64,000 bases of DNA from Theristus sp. LFF4_11 (lineage: Eukaryota > Nematoda > Chromadorea > Monhysterida > Xyalidae): NCBI GenBank assembly GCA_030248135.1, contig JASANC010001978.1:62001-126000 (forward strand), written 5' to 3'. The position numbers and the translations under genes were made by a program. This document shows, in pieces, positions 12,427 through 23,800 of the stretch. Position 1 is the first letter of the stretch. The number at the start of each line of letters is the position of its first letter. Under the pieces are notes generated by a model. It saw only the letters and a program-made list of their open reading frames with translations. It was not told where the DNA came from and did not search any database.

Positions 12427-12927
12427 TTAGTATAATAGATAGTTACATAGATATAATGGGATCATAATAGATTGCATGATAAGGAATCAGTTTATAAGCG
12501 TTGGCTTAACCACCCTTCTCACTTCACTTTTCTTTTCTTATTCGGGTGAAATTGTTCGTTTATTCAAGTAGTAAAAAAATAAAACGTTCAGTAAAATAAT
12601 ACAAGGCACGAGGCAAAAATATCAAAGCCATAGCCTTTATTTTTTGTGTGTTTTTGTACAAGTCTTCTTTTCAACAGTTTCTTGCAAAATAAGGTGATAC
12701 TGGCTGTTATTTTTTGCACTTGTTATATACTTCATAGTGTAGATAATCCGTTGTCCTAAGTAAAGCATGATCTTTTTGATTTTGACAATACAACTGAAGT
12801 GCGTGGTAATTAGAAGGAACATAATGTATAAACCCGTGCGCAGGTTTTGTTGATTGACAAGGTTGTTTCTTCCAGAAAAACAACCCGAAATACTAGTATT
12901 ACATTGTACTTGCGAAGTATGGTGACC

Positions 12928-15900
12928 ATGGTTTTATTGGTGCTTATCGTTGCTGGCTATTTAGCGTTCCTTCTGTATCAATTTTTTGAACAGCGATTAC
13001 GCTACCCAAACGGCCCTCAGCCGTTGCCGTTCGTTGGCAACGTGCATTTCATGGTCCAAAAGAAGGTTGGAAAAAACTCTACATCGCTTTTACGCTAAAA
13101 AAATATCCGAACTGGTGTTCAATGACGTGTCCCGCGATGTCCCGAAAATAAATTTACCCGAAAATAACATTTTCCCATTTATTTTTTGTATTTTCCGTGA
13201 CACGACACGACGCGGGACATGGACACGGTCTTCGATACGCGACGGGACACGCCATCGGATACGAGTTCGAACATTTTTAGCGTGATTAGTGTGCGAAAGC
13301 ATGGTGAATCGCAAATTTCTTTTTGTTTGGAGGATATGATCTCGATCTTGGGTGAACTTGGCCGACGGTACAATGGAATGTTCACACTTTGGCTGCCCTC
13401 GCCAACTGTATTCATCACCGATTACGATCTGATACGAGAGGCGCTTGTTTCAAATTGTTGGTCACTATTGTGTAAATGGAGTTTCAGTTTTGCCAATCCG
13501 GATTCCGATTCCAATCCTATTCCTATCAAAATCCATTTTTTGTCGATTTTACGGCTGCATGACATGCTGAATGCAGCAGAATCAACAAAAAATAGGATTA
13601 GGATAGGAATAGGATTGGAATAGGATTAGGATAGGAATAGGGTGAAAATAGGATCAGGGCAGGAATAAGATTAGAATAGAATTAGGATTGGGAAGGATTG
13701 AGATATGATTAGGATTTTCTTTTTCTGGATGAATGCATAACGTGAAAAAAAGTGTGAAAAAAGTCATAATGTAATTTTTACCTGCTTTTACGCAAAAAAA
13801 AATTAAACCTGCGGAAACCGATTGTTTGCGGTTTCTTGCCAAGTTGCAAATTTGCCACGGTGCTCTTGCATTGACTGCTCCGGAGGACAATATTGAGAAC
13901 CTGCAAATCTAAATTTTCAACACTGTGGAGGACTTTAAATTTAAAACCCTGTTTTTAAAAACAATGCTGCAGCCGTCGTATTTGGTGATCGACCGCCTCA
14001 TTTTATGGTTGAGTATCGTAATGGCGGCTGTTACGGCGTCGTCGTCACCAACGGACGATTCTGGCGTCAACAGCGGCAGTTCGCGTTGCGCACAATGACA
14101 CAAATCACAAAAACAGGCAGGTGTCATGTGTGAAAATTTGATAGTTATGCTTGTGCACTGGAAAAATCTATTCTACCAAACATTTTGTCTAACTGTTGCG
14201 TTTTCCAAGTATGATTGCGACAGCATTCAAAATTTTCCAAAACCATTCCAAATCTAAGACGATCGAAGCTGAATCATTTATAAGCATTCCGAAAATCTAA
14301 GAAAGAAGCTGAATCATTTGTACGCATCGACTTGCAAACGAAAACTCGAAGTTGTTTTCTTGCTTACATTCATTCTTTGTGTTTGTGTGTTGTTCAAAAA
14401 AATCAACATGTGAATGTGGATTCGAAACAAGCAAAAGAAAAATTTGAAATGTTTACAATTTCATTTCCTCAAAAAACACCACCGAACAAAACGTACTAAA
14501 AACATATATTTATCTAATGAAGAAAATAGAGTTTCTTTCTTCAGGCCGCTTGTTTGAGAGAGCGATTCATAGTGAAACAGAACGTCTGTGCGTTTATCTT
14601 GACGGACAGATTCAATTATCGGCATCCGGAAACGAGTTTCAATGGCAGCCAGGCGATTCGTTGATGAGCTGCCTTGGATCAATAGTTGGACAATTAATGT
14701 GCAAACACAGGTTGCTTACTGGAATAAACTTAATCAGTTTTTCATTATTCTTTTAAGTTGCCGATGTCAATCCGCGTGACCCAGCCAGTCATTTGTTTTG
14801 TATGTTTTTCAATGCGATTAGACAAGCTGTTTTTAAAATGGTTTCATGGAGCATTCACATTTCACAGTTTCGAACTGCCATACGACCGCAAGTTGCACCT
14901 ACTCATGGAGTTTGCCGATATATTTTCCAAAACGCAAGTTCACCCAATGTCGAAGCTGATCAACCAGTATCCGTGGCTCCGTCATTTGCCGCCGTTTCGG
15001 AGCTTTTGGCGTGAGCTCTTTCAGTTGCTGCCCGAAATTTTCGAGTTTATCCAGTTGAAAATCAACGAACATCGAGAGGAGCTTTCGAACGCAGCCGCCG
15101 AAAACAGTGATATAATGCCGGACAACTTTGCGGCCGCTTATTTGCACGTAACTAAAAATAGTATATTTAACTTTGTTTTTTTCTGATATATTCCTGCGGA
15201 ATATGCATTCGGTTTCACCGCTGATATTGCTCGTAAGACCGTGTAAGACTCGTTTCAAGTTTGCTCTTACTTGTTTTCAGGAGATGAACAAACGAATTGC
15301 CAGCGGTGAACCGCTCAATAGTTTCAGGTGTGGCCTCTACAAATTAAAATATTCAAAAGATAGTCAGTTCGTTATCAGATTTTCCTCTTCCAAAGTTACT
15401 TTTTTTTGTTTAGCGAACACCAACTTACGATCTGCCTGAATGAGTTCTGGACCGCGGGTGTCGAGACGTCGACAATTGGGCTACGGTGGGCTATCTACTA
15501 TATGGCCATCTGGCAACAAGTGAATTTTTATTCGCTGCTTTTTTCAATGTAATCTTGAAAAGCTTTTTTCAATGTTATCTTGAAAATGCTCTCGGGTTTT
15601 GTTCAGTGAAATTTTTTTCCACTCTTACATTTTTGGCAATGTTGCACTTCTTTTAAGGTTATGTTTCGTTTCTGTTGCATGCAAGAAACAACCTCAACCC
15701 CAAACAAGCGCAACATTATGCAACAAAAACTAATAAACAAGGAGAGTGGTGTAAACATTGCAGAAGATGAATTACAACATGGCAACAGTATTTTCTCAGT
15801 GAGGCGCACTTCACATAATATTGTATCTAACGGAAAAGTTAAAAGGGATTTTTATTGGGATCTGTGCTGTGTGTTTGTTTTTGACTGCACACAACAGTTT

Positions 15901-17015
15901 CTCAACTCACGGTCGTCAGACCATTTTTTAATACCCTTCCTCCAGCGCATGAGCCAATCAACATTTAGTCACCCTTGTGGCCTGGTGGTAGTGCGTTAGA
16001 CTATTGTCTGTGCGCTCGGGGGATGGAGCCCCGCCGAGAGGTGTATAGGCACTTAATGACAGAAAACTCAATGGCGTTCTGCACGCTTCTCTGGGTTATC
16101 CCTGGCTAAAAGCATTGCCTAAAATCACAACAACAACAAGAACAATAACAACAACAACCACAATTTAGTTGAACGAATGATAGTATCAAAATCCTGGTTA
16201 GGCGCAAGATCGATTAGCTGACGAACTGCGTCATGTGCTCGGAAACGACTCTCCAATCAGCACAGACGATCGTAGCCAGCTGCCGTTTGCTAACGCTTGT
16301 GTCTACGAACTGCTTCGAACGTCCAGCATCGTACCGTTCAACCTACCTCGACAGACCACCGGCGACATCAAAATCGGAGGTCAAATGATTCGGAAAGGTG
16401 AGCTCACTTTTATCAATTAGAAAATCTGTGAAACCACATTCACATTATTTTCGATGCTGTTTTTATTCGACACAACCACGTGTTTTTTCTCTGTGGTGGT
16501 TTGGCTTACATTAAAATTTACATCTTGCGTTCCGTATCTCAGGCACAACGGTGGTGGCGCTACTCTACTCCGTGATGTACGATGAGCAACACTTTCCGCA
16601 GCCGCACGAATTTCGTCCCGAGCGTTTCCTCGATGAGACTGGTTCGTCCGTCATATCTCCTTTTTAATTAAAATTTGAATCGAATGTTGTATTGAATTGC
16701 AAAATCATGGAATGGCAAGCATGAGAATTCGCATTCAAAAAGTGTCCATCAGAACGAGTGTGAGAAAACACAGGAAACCAACTGAACGAAGGTCTCGTTG
16801 GTCGTGTTCTCGCGTTCAGCCGTGGCCAGCGACAGTGCCCCGGCGAGTCGGTCGCTCGAAAGCAGTTGTTCATCGTACTTTGCACGTTGGTGCGCCGTTA
16901 TCGATTCCGACTCTCCGATGTTGATCAGCTGAAAAGCAAGGAGCTGCTGAGCTACAGCGTCGACTTGTTCACGCGACGGCCGTTGAACTACGCTGTTGTG
17001 GTGTCAAAACGGTGA
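12928..17015 (+). CDS. cytochrome P450, CYP2-clan-like, tandem copy 2
   Basis: Ten exons with the same boundaries and phases as copy 1: 12928-13065, 13333-13456, 13973-14116, 14545-14710, 14868-15147, 15281-15327, 15414-15519, 16202-16397, 16543-16641, 16774-17015. They give 513 residues. ATG 12919 in the same frame would add three; ATG 12928 is chosen because it aligns with the copy 1 start. All P450 signatures are intact (anchor, YPNGPQPLP hinge, AGVET, ELLR, FRPERF, FSRGQRQCPG). Exon 10 lacks one GAG codon present in copy 1. Intron 3 also appears to be GC-AG. Intron 7 carries a SINE that copy 1 lacks. A tandem paralogue; substrate unknown. Confidence 0.92.
13490..13720. repeat. purine/pyrimidine foldback, P450 copy 2 intron 2
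   Basis: Equivalent of 5100-5430: a CCTATTCC-type arm, a spacer with GCATGACATGCTGAATGCAG, and a purine arm of AGGATAGGAATAGG-type repeats. It is shorter than in copy 1, consistent with repeat-length change after duplication. Confidence 0.65.
15970..16162 (+). mobile_element. tRNA-derived SINE with (CAA)n tail
   Basis: It is flanked by the 7-bp duplication ATTTAGT (15963-15969 and 16163-16169). The head contains an A-box-like TGGCCTGGTGGTAGTGCG; the B box is degenerate. The 3' end is an ACAACAACAACAA-type tail. Copy 1 lacks it: at the equivalent place (about 9655-9680) the flanks lie close together. Sequence and tail differ from the SINE at 37814, so at least two SINE families occur here. 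Confidence 0.75.
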
Positions 17016-17314
17016 AATGGGTGAATGTCAGAAACGGGTGCATTTCCTCGCTGAACATTGGTTCTTAACCAAAGATACTGAGCAATAAGATATTGAGCTG
17101 GTATTTGTTGTTGTTTGTGATATTTTGTGTGAGCGCACTGTTGTTGAATGGCATTTTCTGTTAGATAATAATGATGATAACACTTGATGATGACAAATCT
17201 TGTCATTAATCTTTTTTATTAATCAACATTTTAATTCGTTTTTATTAAATAATCATGATTGTAAAAATTAGTATTACCAATCACTGGGAAATAGTGATGC
17301 ATTACGCAGCTGAT

Positions 17315-17683
17315 TATCTGTCAAAAGAAATTTTCAGCCAGCAAAATTTTTGTCTTCGAAGACATAAAATGAGTCAATTTTTGACCAAAATTGACCATTT
17401 TTGCTCGTAATTCTTGAAAATTTCGCTAATTTTAGGTAAAATACGCGTTTATACTTAATTTTTAGTGTATTTTTAGCATTATTTTGCTGTTTTCATAGCT
17501 TTTTAGCGTTTTAGCTATCTATCTATCAAATTTCAAAATTTTGACCGGCCCCCCCCAAAGTCACATGCCCCCCCCCGCCGCGGCCCCCCCCCCAAAATTT
17601 TCCAGCTATCTATCTATCTGGAAAATTTGCTCCAGCTATCTATATCGCCCCCCCCAACCCCTCGGCTCTGGAACAACTATGAC
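17315..17683. repeat. GATA/CTAT-rich repeat, single arm
   Basis: Contains GCTATCTATCTATC runs, C tracts and CTTCGAAGAC. It is the reverse complement of 44580-44960, where the same unit forms one arm of a foldback. A short part (TATATCGCCCCCC, then CAACCCCTCGGCT) recurs at 18332-18370. Confidence 0.6.
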
Positions 17684-17728
17684 GCCAAACGGTGCAAAAT
17701 CGATTGCTGACGGTTTTATAAGGTGATA

Positions 17729-18196
17729 CCGTATTACCCCCATTAAACCCCCCACCATTAATCCCCCCCCCCCAACAATTAAACCCCCACCCCCCCCCCC
17801 CCCGACCAGTTTCCGAATAATCCCCCCCACAAATAATCCCCCATGGGGGATTATTGGAGACCTGTTTGAAACACATACCCAGCGAATTCAGTGGCTGGTT
17901 GCAGTGAAAATGATGAAATTGTGCTACCAAAGGCCCCAAATGGGTGGGTTTATAGTAATTTCATTACAAATGGCTGGTATAAAAGGAAATTTCTATGTAG
18001 AGTAGAAGTTTCTGCGACTTTCTTGCCTGCCATGCAATGTATTTTTGCCATTTTTCAACAAGCCCCCAGCCCTAGAATTTTTTTGTAAATAAACCCCCCC
18101 CCCCCCACCAATAATCCCCCCCCCACCAATAAACCCCCACCCCTAAAAGTCGCTGACGTATTAATCCCCCATGGGGGTTTATTGGGGGTAATACGG
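17729..18196. mobile_element. C-rich MITE with TA target duplication, copy 2
   Basis: Same family as 6145-6598: ends CCGTATTACCCCC and GGGGGTAATACGG, flanked by TA on each side, with two internal CCCCCATGGGGG-type blocks. It lies 3' of P450 copy 2. Confidence 0.85.
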
Positions 18197-18716
18197 TATC
18201 AAAAAGAATTTTTGTTGAACTTTTGAAAAATGGTGCCAAAAATGAGGTTTTAAGAGCATATTAGAGGAAAAATTATCGATTTTTGTTTTTTAATCACTTT
18301 TTTTTAAATTTTGTTTAACAACTTGCAAAATCTATATCGCCCCCCAACCCCTCGGCTGGAACAACTATGGCCTGCAGCATTCCCTGCAGCACCAGCAGCA
18401 GTCAAGTCGATACGATTCAACTATTCAACGTTTATCGTACAAAATTAGTGATACGATGCCGAAGCATCGATAGGTAATACCCGTTAGTACAAAATACAAT
18501 AAAACAATCAATAAAACATCACGCATTCACCACCACACGAACAACACGATGAACTGACTGAGCTGACTGAGCTGAGATTCTGAGAATTTGAATTTTGAAC
18601 TTTTTTCAAAACAAGTTTATGACGTTGTATAAAGCACCAAAAAACAATATCAATCACAAAAACTGTCACACACGACGAAACATTAACAAATAAAATAACT
18701 AGCGAGAATCAAACTC

Positions 18717-18956
18717 ATGACTGCCCGCCCGATCAAAACTGTTCAAAACAAAGCAAATAATCCACTTCATCGACGATACGAATTCAAATTGCCTCACAAT
18801 CTCAGTGCACAAGACGAAACTCGACTGGCTTCTGAAGTTTCTGACGTATTAACAAAAGAAATCCTGAAAGAACACAAAAGGATTAGCAACGGAACACCAC
18901 AAGCATTTTCCGACCACAAGCAGGGCAATGTTGTTGGCAACTTTAGAAAAAGTTGA
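18717..18956 (+). CDS. small hypothetical ORF, 79 aa
   Basis: An uninterrupted ATG-to-stop ORF with protein-like composition, charged, with segments such as LHRRYEFKLPHNLS and VSDVLTKEILKEH that could form a short helix. No signal peptide, membrane segment or family motif is recognised. It sits between the MITE ending at 18196 and the hAT element starting at 19033, so it may be a gene remnant or part of an unrecognised repeat. No clear promoter or poly(A) signal. Confidence 0.3.
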   Translation: MTARPIKTVQNKANNPLHRRYEFKLPHNLSAQDETRLASEVSDVLTKEILKEHKRISNGTPQAFSDHKQGNVVGNFRKS

Positions 18957-19032
18957 AATGAAAGGGGACATTGAACACAATGTAATTGTTTGTTTGTTTT
19001 TCTTTTTTTAAAGCAAGAATGTTTAATGGACC

Positions 19033-20778
19033 TAGAGTTAGTAAAAAACCGGTTTTTTATATTGCCAGGAAAAAACCGGTTTTTTTCCGTTTTAAAACCG
19101 TTTTAAAACCATAAAAAACCGAATGCTTCCCACCTCCTAAACTTTTCAGAACTTGGCATCTTGAACTCCAAATAGGAAATACATCAAAATTAGTCATTTT
19201 GAGCAGCGTAAAATGCTGTTTTCGGGCATACAACCGACCCAATATGCTATTTTTGCCACCAAATGCTACCCAATTTTTTGTTTCAAATCAAATTAATTTC
19301 GCCTTTATTGGTTTCCAGGGCAGCACGTTCAATAAATTGAAAACAAATACTGGGCAGTGACCGTGTAGGTAGGGTTGTTAAACAAAAATGAAATTTTTTT
19401 TTTTTAAAGTGATTAAAAAAAACAAAAATGCCGATTTAAAAAAAAAAAAATTCGAAAAATTTTCCTCTAATATGCTCTGAAAACCTCAATTTTGGCACAA
19501 TTTTTCGAAAGTTCAACAAAAATTTTCTTTGATTATACCTCGTAAAACCTTTAGCAGTCGATTTTGGGCCGTTTTACCGACTGATTTTAGGCTTCGACAA
19601 CATCTGCGATGAAGTTTTTGAGCGTCCCAAAGCTTAGCCTACCATTTCCGATGCAGATAAGGTGACGATTCGCCTCGCAGAGCGTCCGATTGTGCTCGCT
19701 GCTCCGTTTGCAAGCGCTACGTTGTCTGGTTGCTGCTTCGTGTCGTGTCGTCGCGACACCATCAGAAGAATTGATCGAATTTCAAGGCGGTATGTTTGTC
19801 TTCACTTTAGCATTAGCTTAGCTGGGGACAATTAGTGACGTTTTGGAGGTCAAAACACAAGAAGAGGCATGGTGACGGTTTGGAAAAGGGGTAATTGAGG
19901 TCACCAAAACAAAATCTGCAAAGTTCCGCCATACGGGAGTCATTCGGGAGGCGCTTGCATATCATATGTGGTTCTTCGGACTCCCTGATTGATTTAGCAC
20001 AACTTTGATTTTTGAAATTTAAAAAAAAAAAATTAAAAAAAAAACAAAAATGACGATTTTTGTTTTTTTAACAACCCTACGTGTAGGTGTGGGGAGCGGG
20101 GAGGAACGGTTGCAAAAAGACTGGATAGCTGACCCCGATTACGTAATGCATCATTATTAAAACAGCTGCATCTGCAGTTCCGGTGCTCCTCCTCCATAAG
20201 TGCATATGCAGATTGACTGACGATGTTGTCGATTTGCAAAGGGTAACTGATGAAATTTTATTTTTCAAACGCAATCCGCCACCGGTTTCACTTTGCAGTT
20301 CTCCAAATCTCGCCCCCTAATCGGGGGATTTGTATACATTCTTAAAAGTGATTTTTTTGATTTTTGATCTGAGGTTGCTTGTAATGAGTCGTTGTAGGTT
20401 CCTAATCCTAAACCTAATCCTGATCCTAAGCCAAGCCTTTTTGATAAGGTGAAAATGATCAATTTAGTTTTTGCATTTTTTTCTTTCCTGTGTTGTTTAG
20501 CAGTCACCTTGTCTTCATCGTATTTCACTTGACCCTTGACACAAAAGTTTCTGCAAAATGATGCTTCACCAGTTCAGTTTGACACAGTTCACTGCACCGT
20601 TTTTTCAAAAATATAATTTTACATTTTATCAATCAAACGAAGAGTTGTGATTTTTGACCACGAAGTTTGAAAATTTTTAAGGTAAAAAACCGGTTCTTTA
20701 TTTTTTCAAGAAAAAAAACTGGAAAAAAACCGGTTTTAAAACGGAAAAGAAACTGGTTTTTTTCCTGTGCCAACCCTA
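19033..20778. mobile_element. hAT-like element (outer), split by a nested insertion
   Basis: It starts TAGAGTTAGTAAAAAACC, ends with the inverted form CCAACCCTA and is flanked by AATGGACC at 19025-19032 and 20779-20786, a perfect 8-bp duplication. AACCGGTTTT blocks lie near both ends. The element at 19370-20079 is inserted within it, leaving about 1,036 bp of its own. No transposase ORF seen. Confidence 0.8.
19370..20079. mobile_element. hAT-like element (nested, inner)
   Basis: Ends TAGGGTTGTTAAA and TTTAACAACCCTA, flanked by CGTGTAGG at 19362-19369 and 20080-20087, a perfect 8-bp duplication. It is younger than the element it interrupts. A related AT-rich segment occurs inverted at 18199-18325. 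Its inner part shares GGGAGTCCGAA-type sequence with the hAT element in P450 intron 7. Confidence 0.85.
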
Positions 20779-20867
20779 AATGGACCTAAGATTAATTTAT
20801 CAATTCGCAAAGTTTTTCTCAGTGGGAAAGGAAGAGCAACGGAGAGATAACGATAAATAGAAACGTG

Positions 20868-23800
20868 ATGAGGGTCGAGTACACGGACGAATACAAGATC
20901 ACGGTTTGTGAGACGTTGGCACGCAGCAAAGTGGACGTGAATTGGCTCGCTGATCGTCTGTCAATCGACGTCGCCACAATCGTGAAATGGTGGCACCAGT
21001 TTGGGTCGAACGACATGGACAACGCCGCCGCCTTATGTCGTGAACTCGGCGTTCAGGAGGATTTCTTTCAAAAGGTTTTTCGTGTTTTGGGTTCGGTTTG
21101 GTGGTGCTCTGCTTCTTCAAAATACGGTCCGCTAAAAATTCATGGCAGCGCACTGATTTACCGCGAGAAAACACGGGATCGCACCCCCCCCCCCTCACGG
21201 TGGTCAATCTCATCTCAATTTTTGTCCAAAATGCCGTAATTTTTGCATTTTTTTGACGTTTGTGTCTGTCCCTGCATAGATTTTGTTGTTTCTGACCAAA
21301 CAAGCAGCTTCTTTGCACAAAATATTCTGTATTTCACAAGAATTTCTGTGCTTTTCCAAGGCAAAAATTTGGTATTACCCGTGCGATCCCGTGCACCCCC
21401 CCCCTCACGAAATTTTTCTGCCAGTGCACCTCCCCCTCAGAAAAATTTGCTGCCCGTGCACCCCCCCCCCCTCGCAAACAGGCAAATAGGCAATGTTCGC
21501 AATCCCTGTTCGCAATTAGGCAAACAGCCTCCCCCTTCAACCGAGGTCCCGCTGATTTGTGGCACAAATGACAATCCCCGTTCCGCTGTGTGTTGTGTCG
21601 TGTGTGGCTTTTCCGAATTGCAAAACTTTTTCCAACGAATACCAACAATTTTTTCAAAATCTTTTTAAAGGATACCAACAAAATTTTGTTGCTAGAGCAT
21701 TTTGCGTTTCGGAAAAGCCACACACACGGTTACTTCAGGTCCGTTTATACCTGACGTATGCGCATACGGCACGTCACGTCACTTTAGGTCTCGTGTTATT
21801 GCATACTATCGTTCATACCTGTCGTATGCAGACGTACGTCGACGTACGTTTGCATACGTCAGGTATAAACGGGCCTTTAGCGGAACGACGGAGCCAACGA
21901 GGAAACATAAATGAGCGCGCGTGCTGCGGGGAATTTTGAGCAAACCCGTATTTTGAAAGAGTAACGGTTACGGTTTGGTTGTTGGTAATATTAATTTCTT
22001 AAGTTGTGCGACCTAATGCGTGTGCAGACGTGAAAAGAAAACTAGTTTCAATCTTTATGTAACAATTCAAAGTCGCCTAAGTGACTCGGCCCGATGTAAG
22101 AAACTCGGATCACTGCAAATTTTGAATTCCCGCGTCCTGCATGCAACTGTTTACTTGTCTATGGGCGCATTTAGTTGCGGAACCAAAATAAAAGATCATA
22201 CTTGTTATGTCATTTGTCTCTCCTCGGTGCTCGAGTCTGAATCACTGGAGCGTGTGGCAAATCCGCTGTCAGCAGCACCGTTCATGGTGACATTTCAAAG
22301 CAAGCTGCATCGTTGTTCCATGGTGTGGCCGTTCTCTTCCACTCTGCCGTGCCGGAGAGTAAAAATTAAAATAAAAATCGCTTTTAGTCAATTAAAGTCT
22401 GTGTCACAAATTTTTCACTTTCAGTCGGACTACGGCTGTTTCTTTCCGGACGGCACGAGATTCACGATTCCGGTGGCTCTGTGCGATCACACCAAAACGG
22501 ACGTACTCGCCGGTGCGCGTCTCGACGACGACGACAACGCAGCCACGGCGTCGTCGAAATCAGCGGAACATACAGATTCAGCCAATCAGCTGCGTGCTGC
22601 GAACGACAACGGGCGGCAGCTGGAACGCACCAACGTTCCGTGCACATCAGCCCCGGCGGCAGCTGACAATGGTGTGCAGTTGCAAATGCGTTGTTGTCGT
22701 TGCCTTCTGCTTCTTGTGTTTGTTTCACTTGGGTTTTATTTGATTTTTAAAAGTGCAAAGTCCGGATCAGCAGAGTTTGAAAACGGTCGTTTTCTGATGC
22801 AGTCAACCCCCTCCCCTCCCATCGCTAAAACTAGCGAGATCAGTATTGTGTATTCAAAACGTTCTGTTGTGCCAACAGGAAACGCTAATCTTTCACCGAT
22901 CCAACCAGATGCCAACAATGACAGCGGCGAACCGACGCAATTGTCGACAGAAAATCCAGCAATGAAAACTGGCGGAACTGCTGAAAATGATAAACTTCAA
23001 CGTCAACCGAATCGTCACGACACCAAAACGCCGCCGAGGCCGGATGCCGAAACGGACAAGCCAATGGATGAACCGGTTCGTGGCGAAACCGTTGACGGCG
23101 ACGGCGCAGAGTTGCCAACGAAAGAAGCGCACGTGCGCGACGGCGCGAGCATTGAAGAGGACGAGTTGGATCGCACCAGTCGATTGGTGATCGATGAAGG
23201 GGGTGCGAGTGTGAGTCACGAAGAAGACGCGACCACGACGCACCCTGTGACTGCGAACGCCCATCGTGTGGTGCTCGATGAGACGCAGCCGTACGTACAC
23301 GGTGCCCCGGTGAGTGGGCCGCATTTGCGGTGGTTTTATTCAGTTGTCTTTCGTTAGTAGACACTGTACTCGCTCAGAGCTATTTTTGTGTCGCTGACGC
23401 GAACAGCAGTGATCAATTCAACGCGGTGGTCTTAAAGGGCATTCATGAAGCAATATTTAGTGACCGCGTAGCTATGTTCTTTCTAACACGGTTACGCATC
23501 ACCAAATACTGCTTCATGATCGTGATGACTGCCGCTTTATGGTCAATGTTGCTGTTTGCGGTTGCAGTTGTTCATATGTCTCACAGGCGACCACCACCAC
23601 CAACGCCAACAACGACGACGCCGACGCGAAAGCGAGCAAGCTGAAGCGAAAGTCGCAAGCGGCGAGAGCGCGCGAGCAATGCGACCGAGTGCGCGCGCTG
23701 TTCCTCGCCGGCCGAACGTACTGGCAGATCGCACAGGAGACCGGCGTCAGCGAGTCGTCCGCACGCCGCTGGACGATCGATCTGCCGAAACCACCGAGAC

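Noticed and set aside
22020..22424. N-terminal 135 codons of the long ORF ending at 23357
   Set aside because: A good acceptor (TTTCACTTTCAG, ending 22424) matches the phase of the preceding exon, and the upstream codons look like intron translation.
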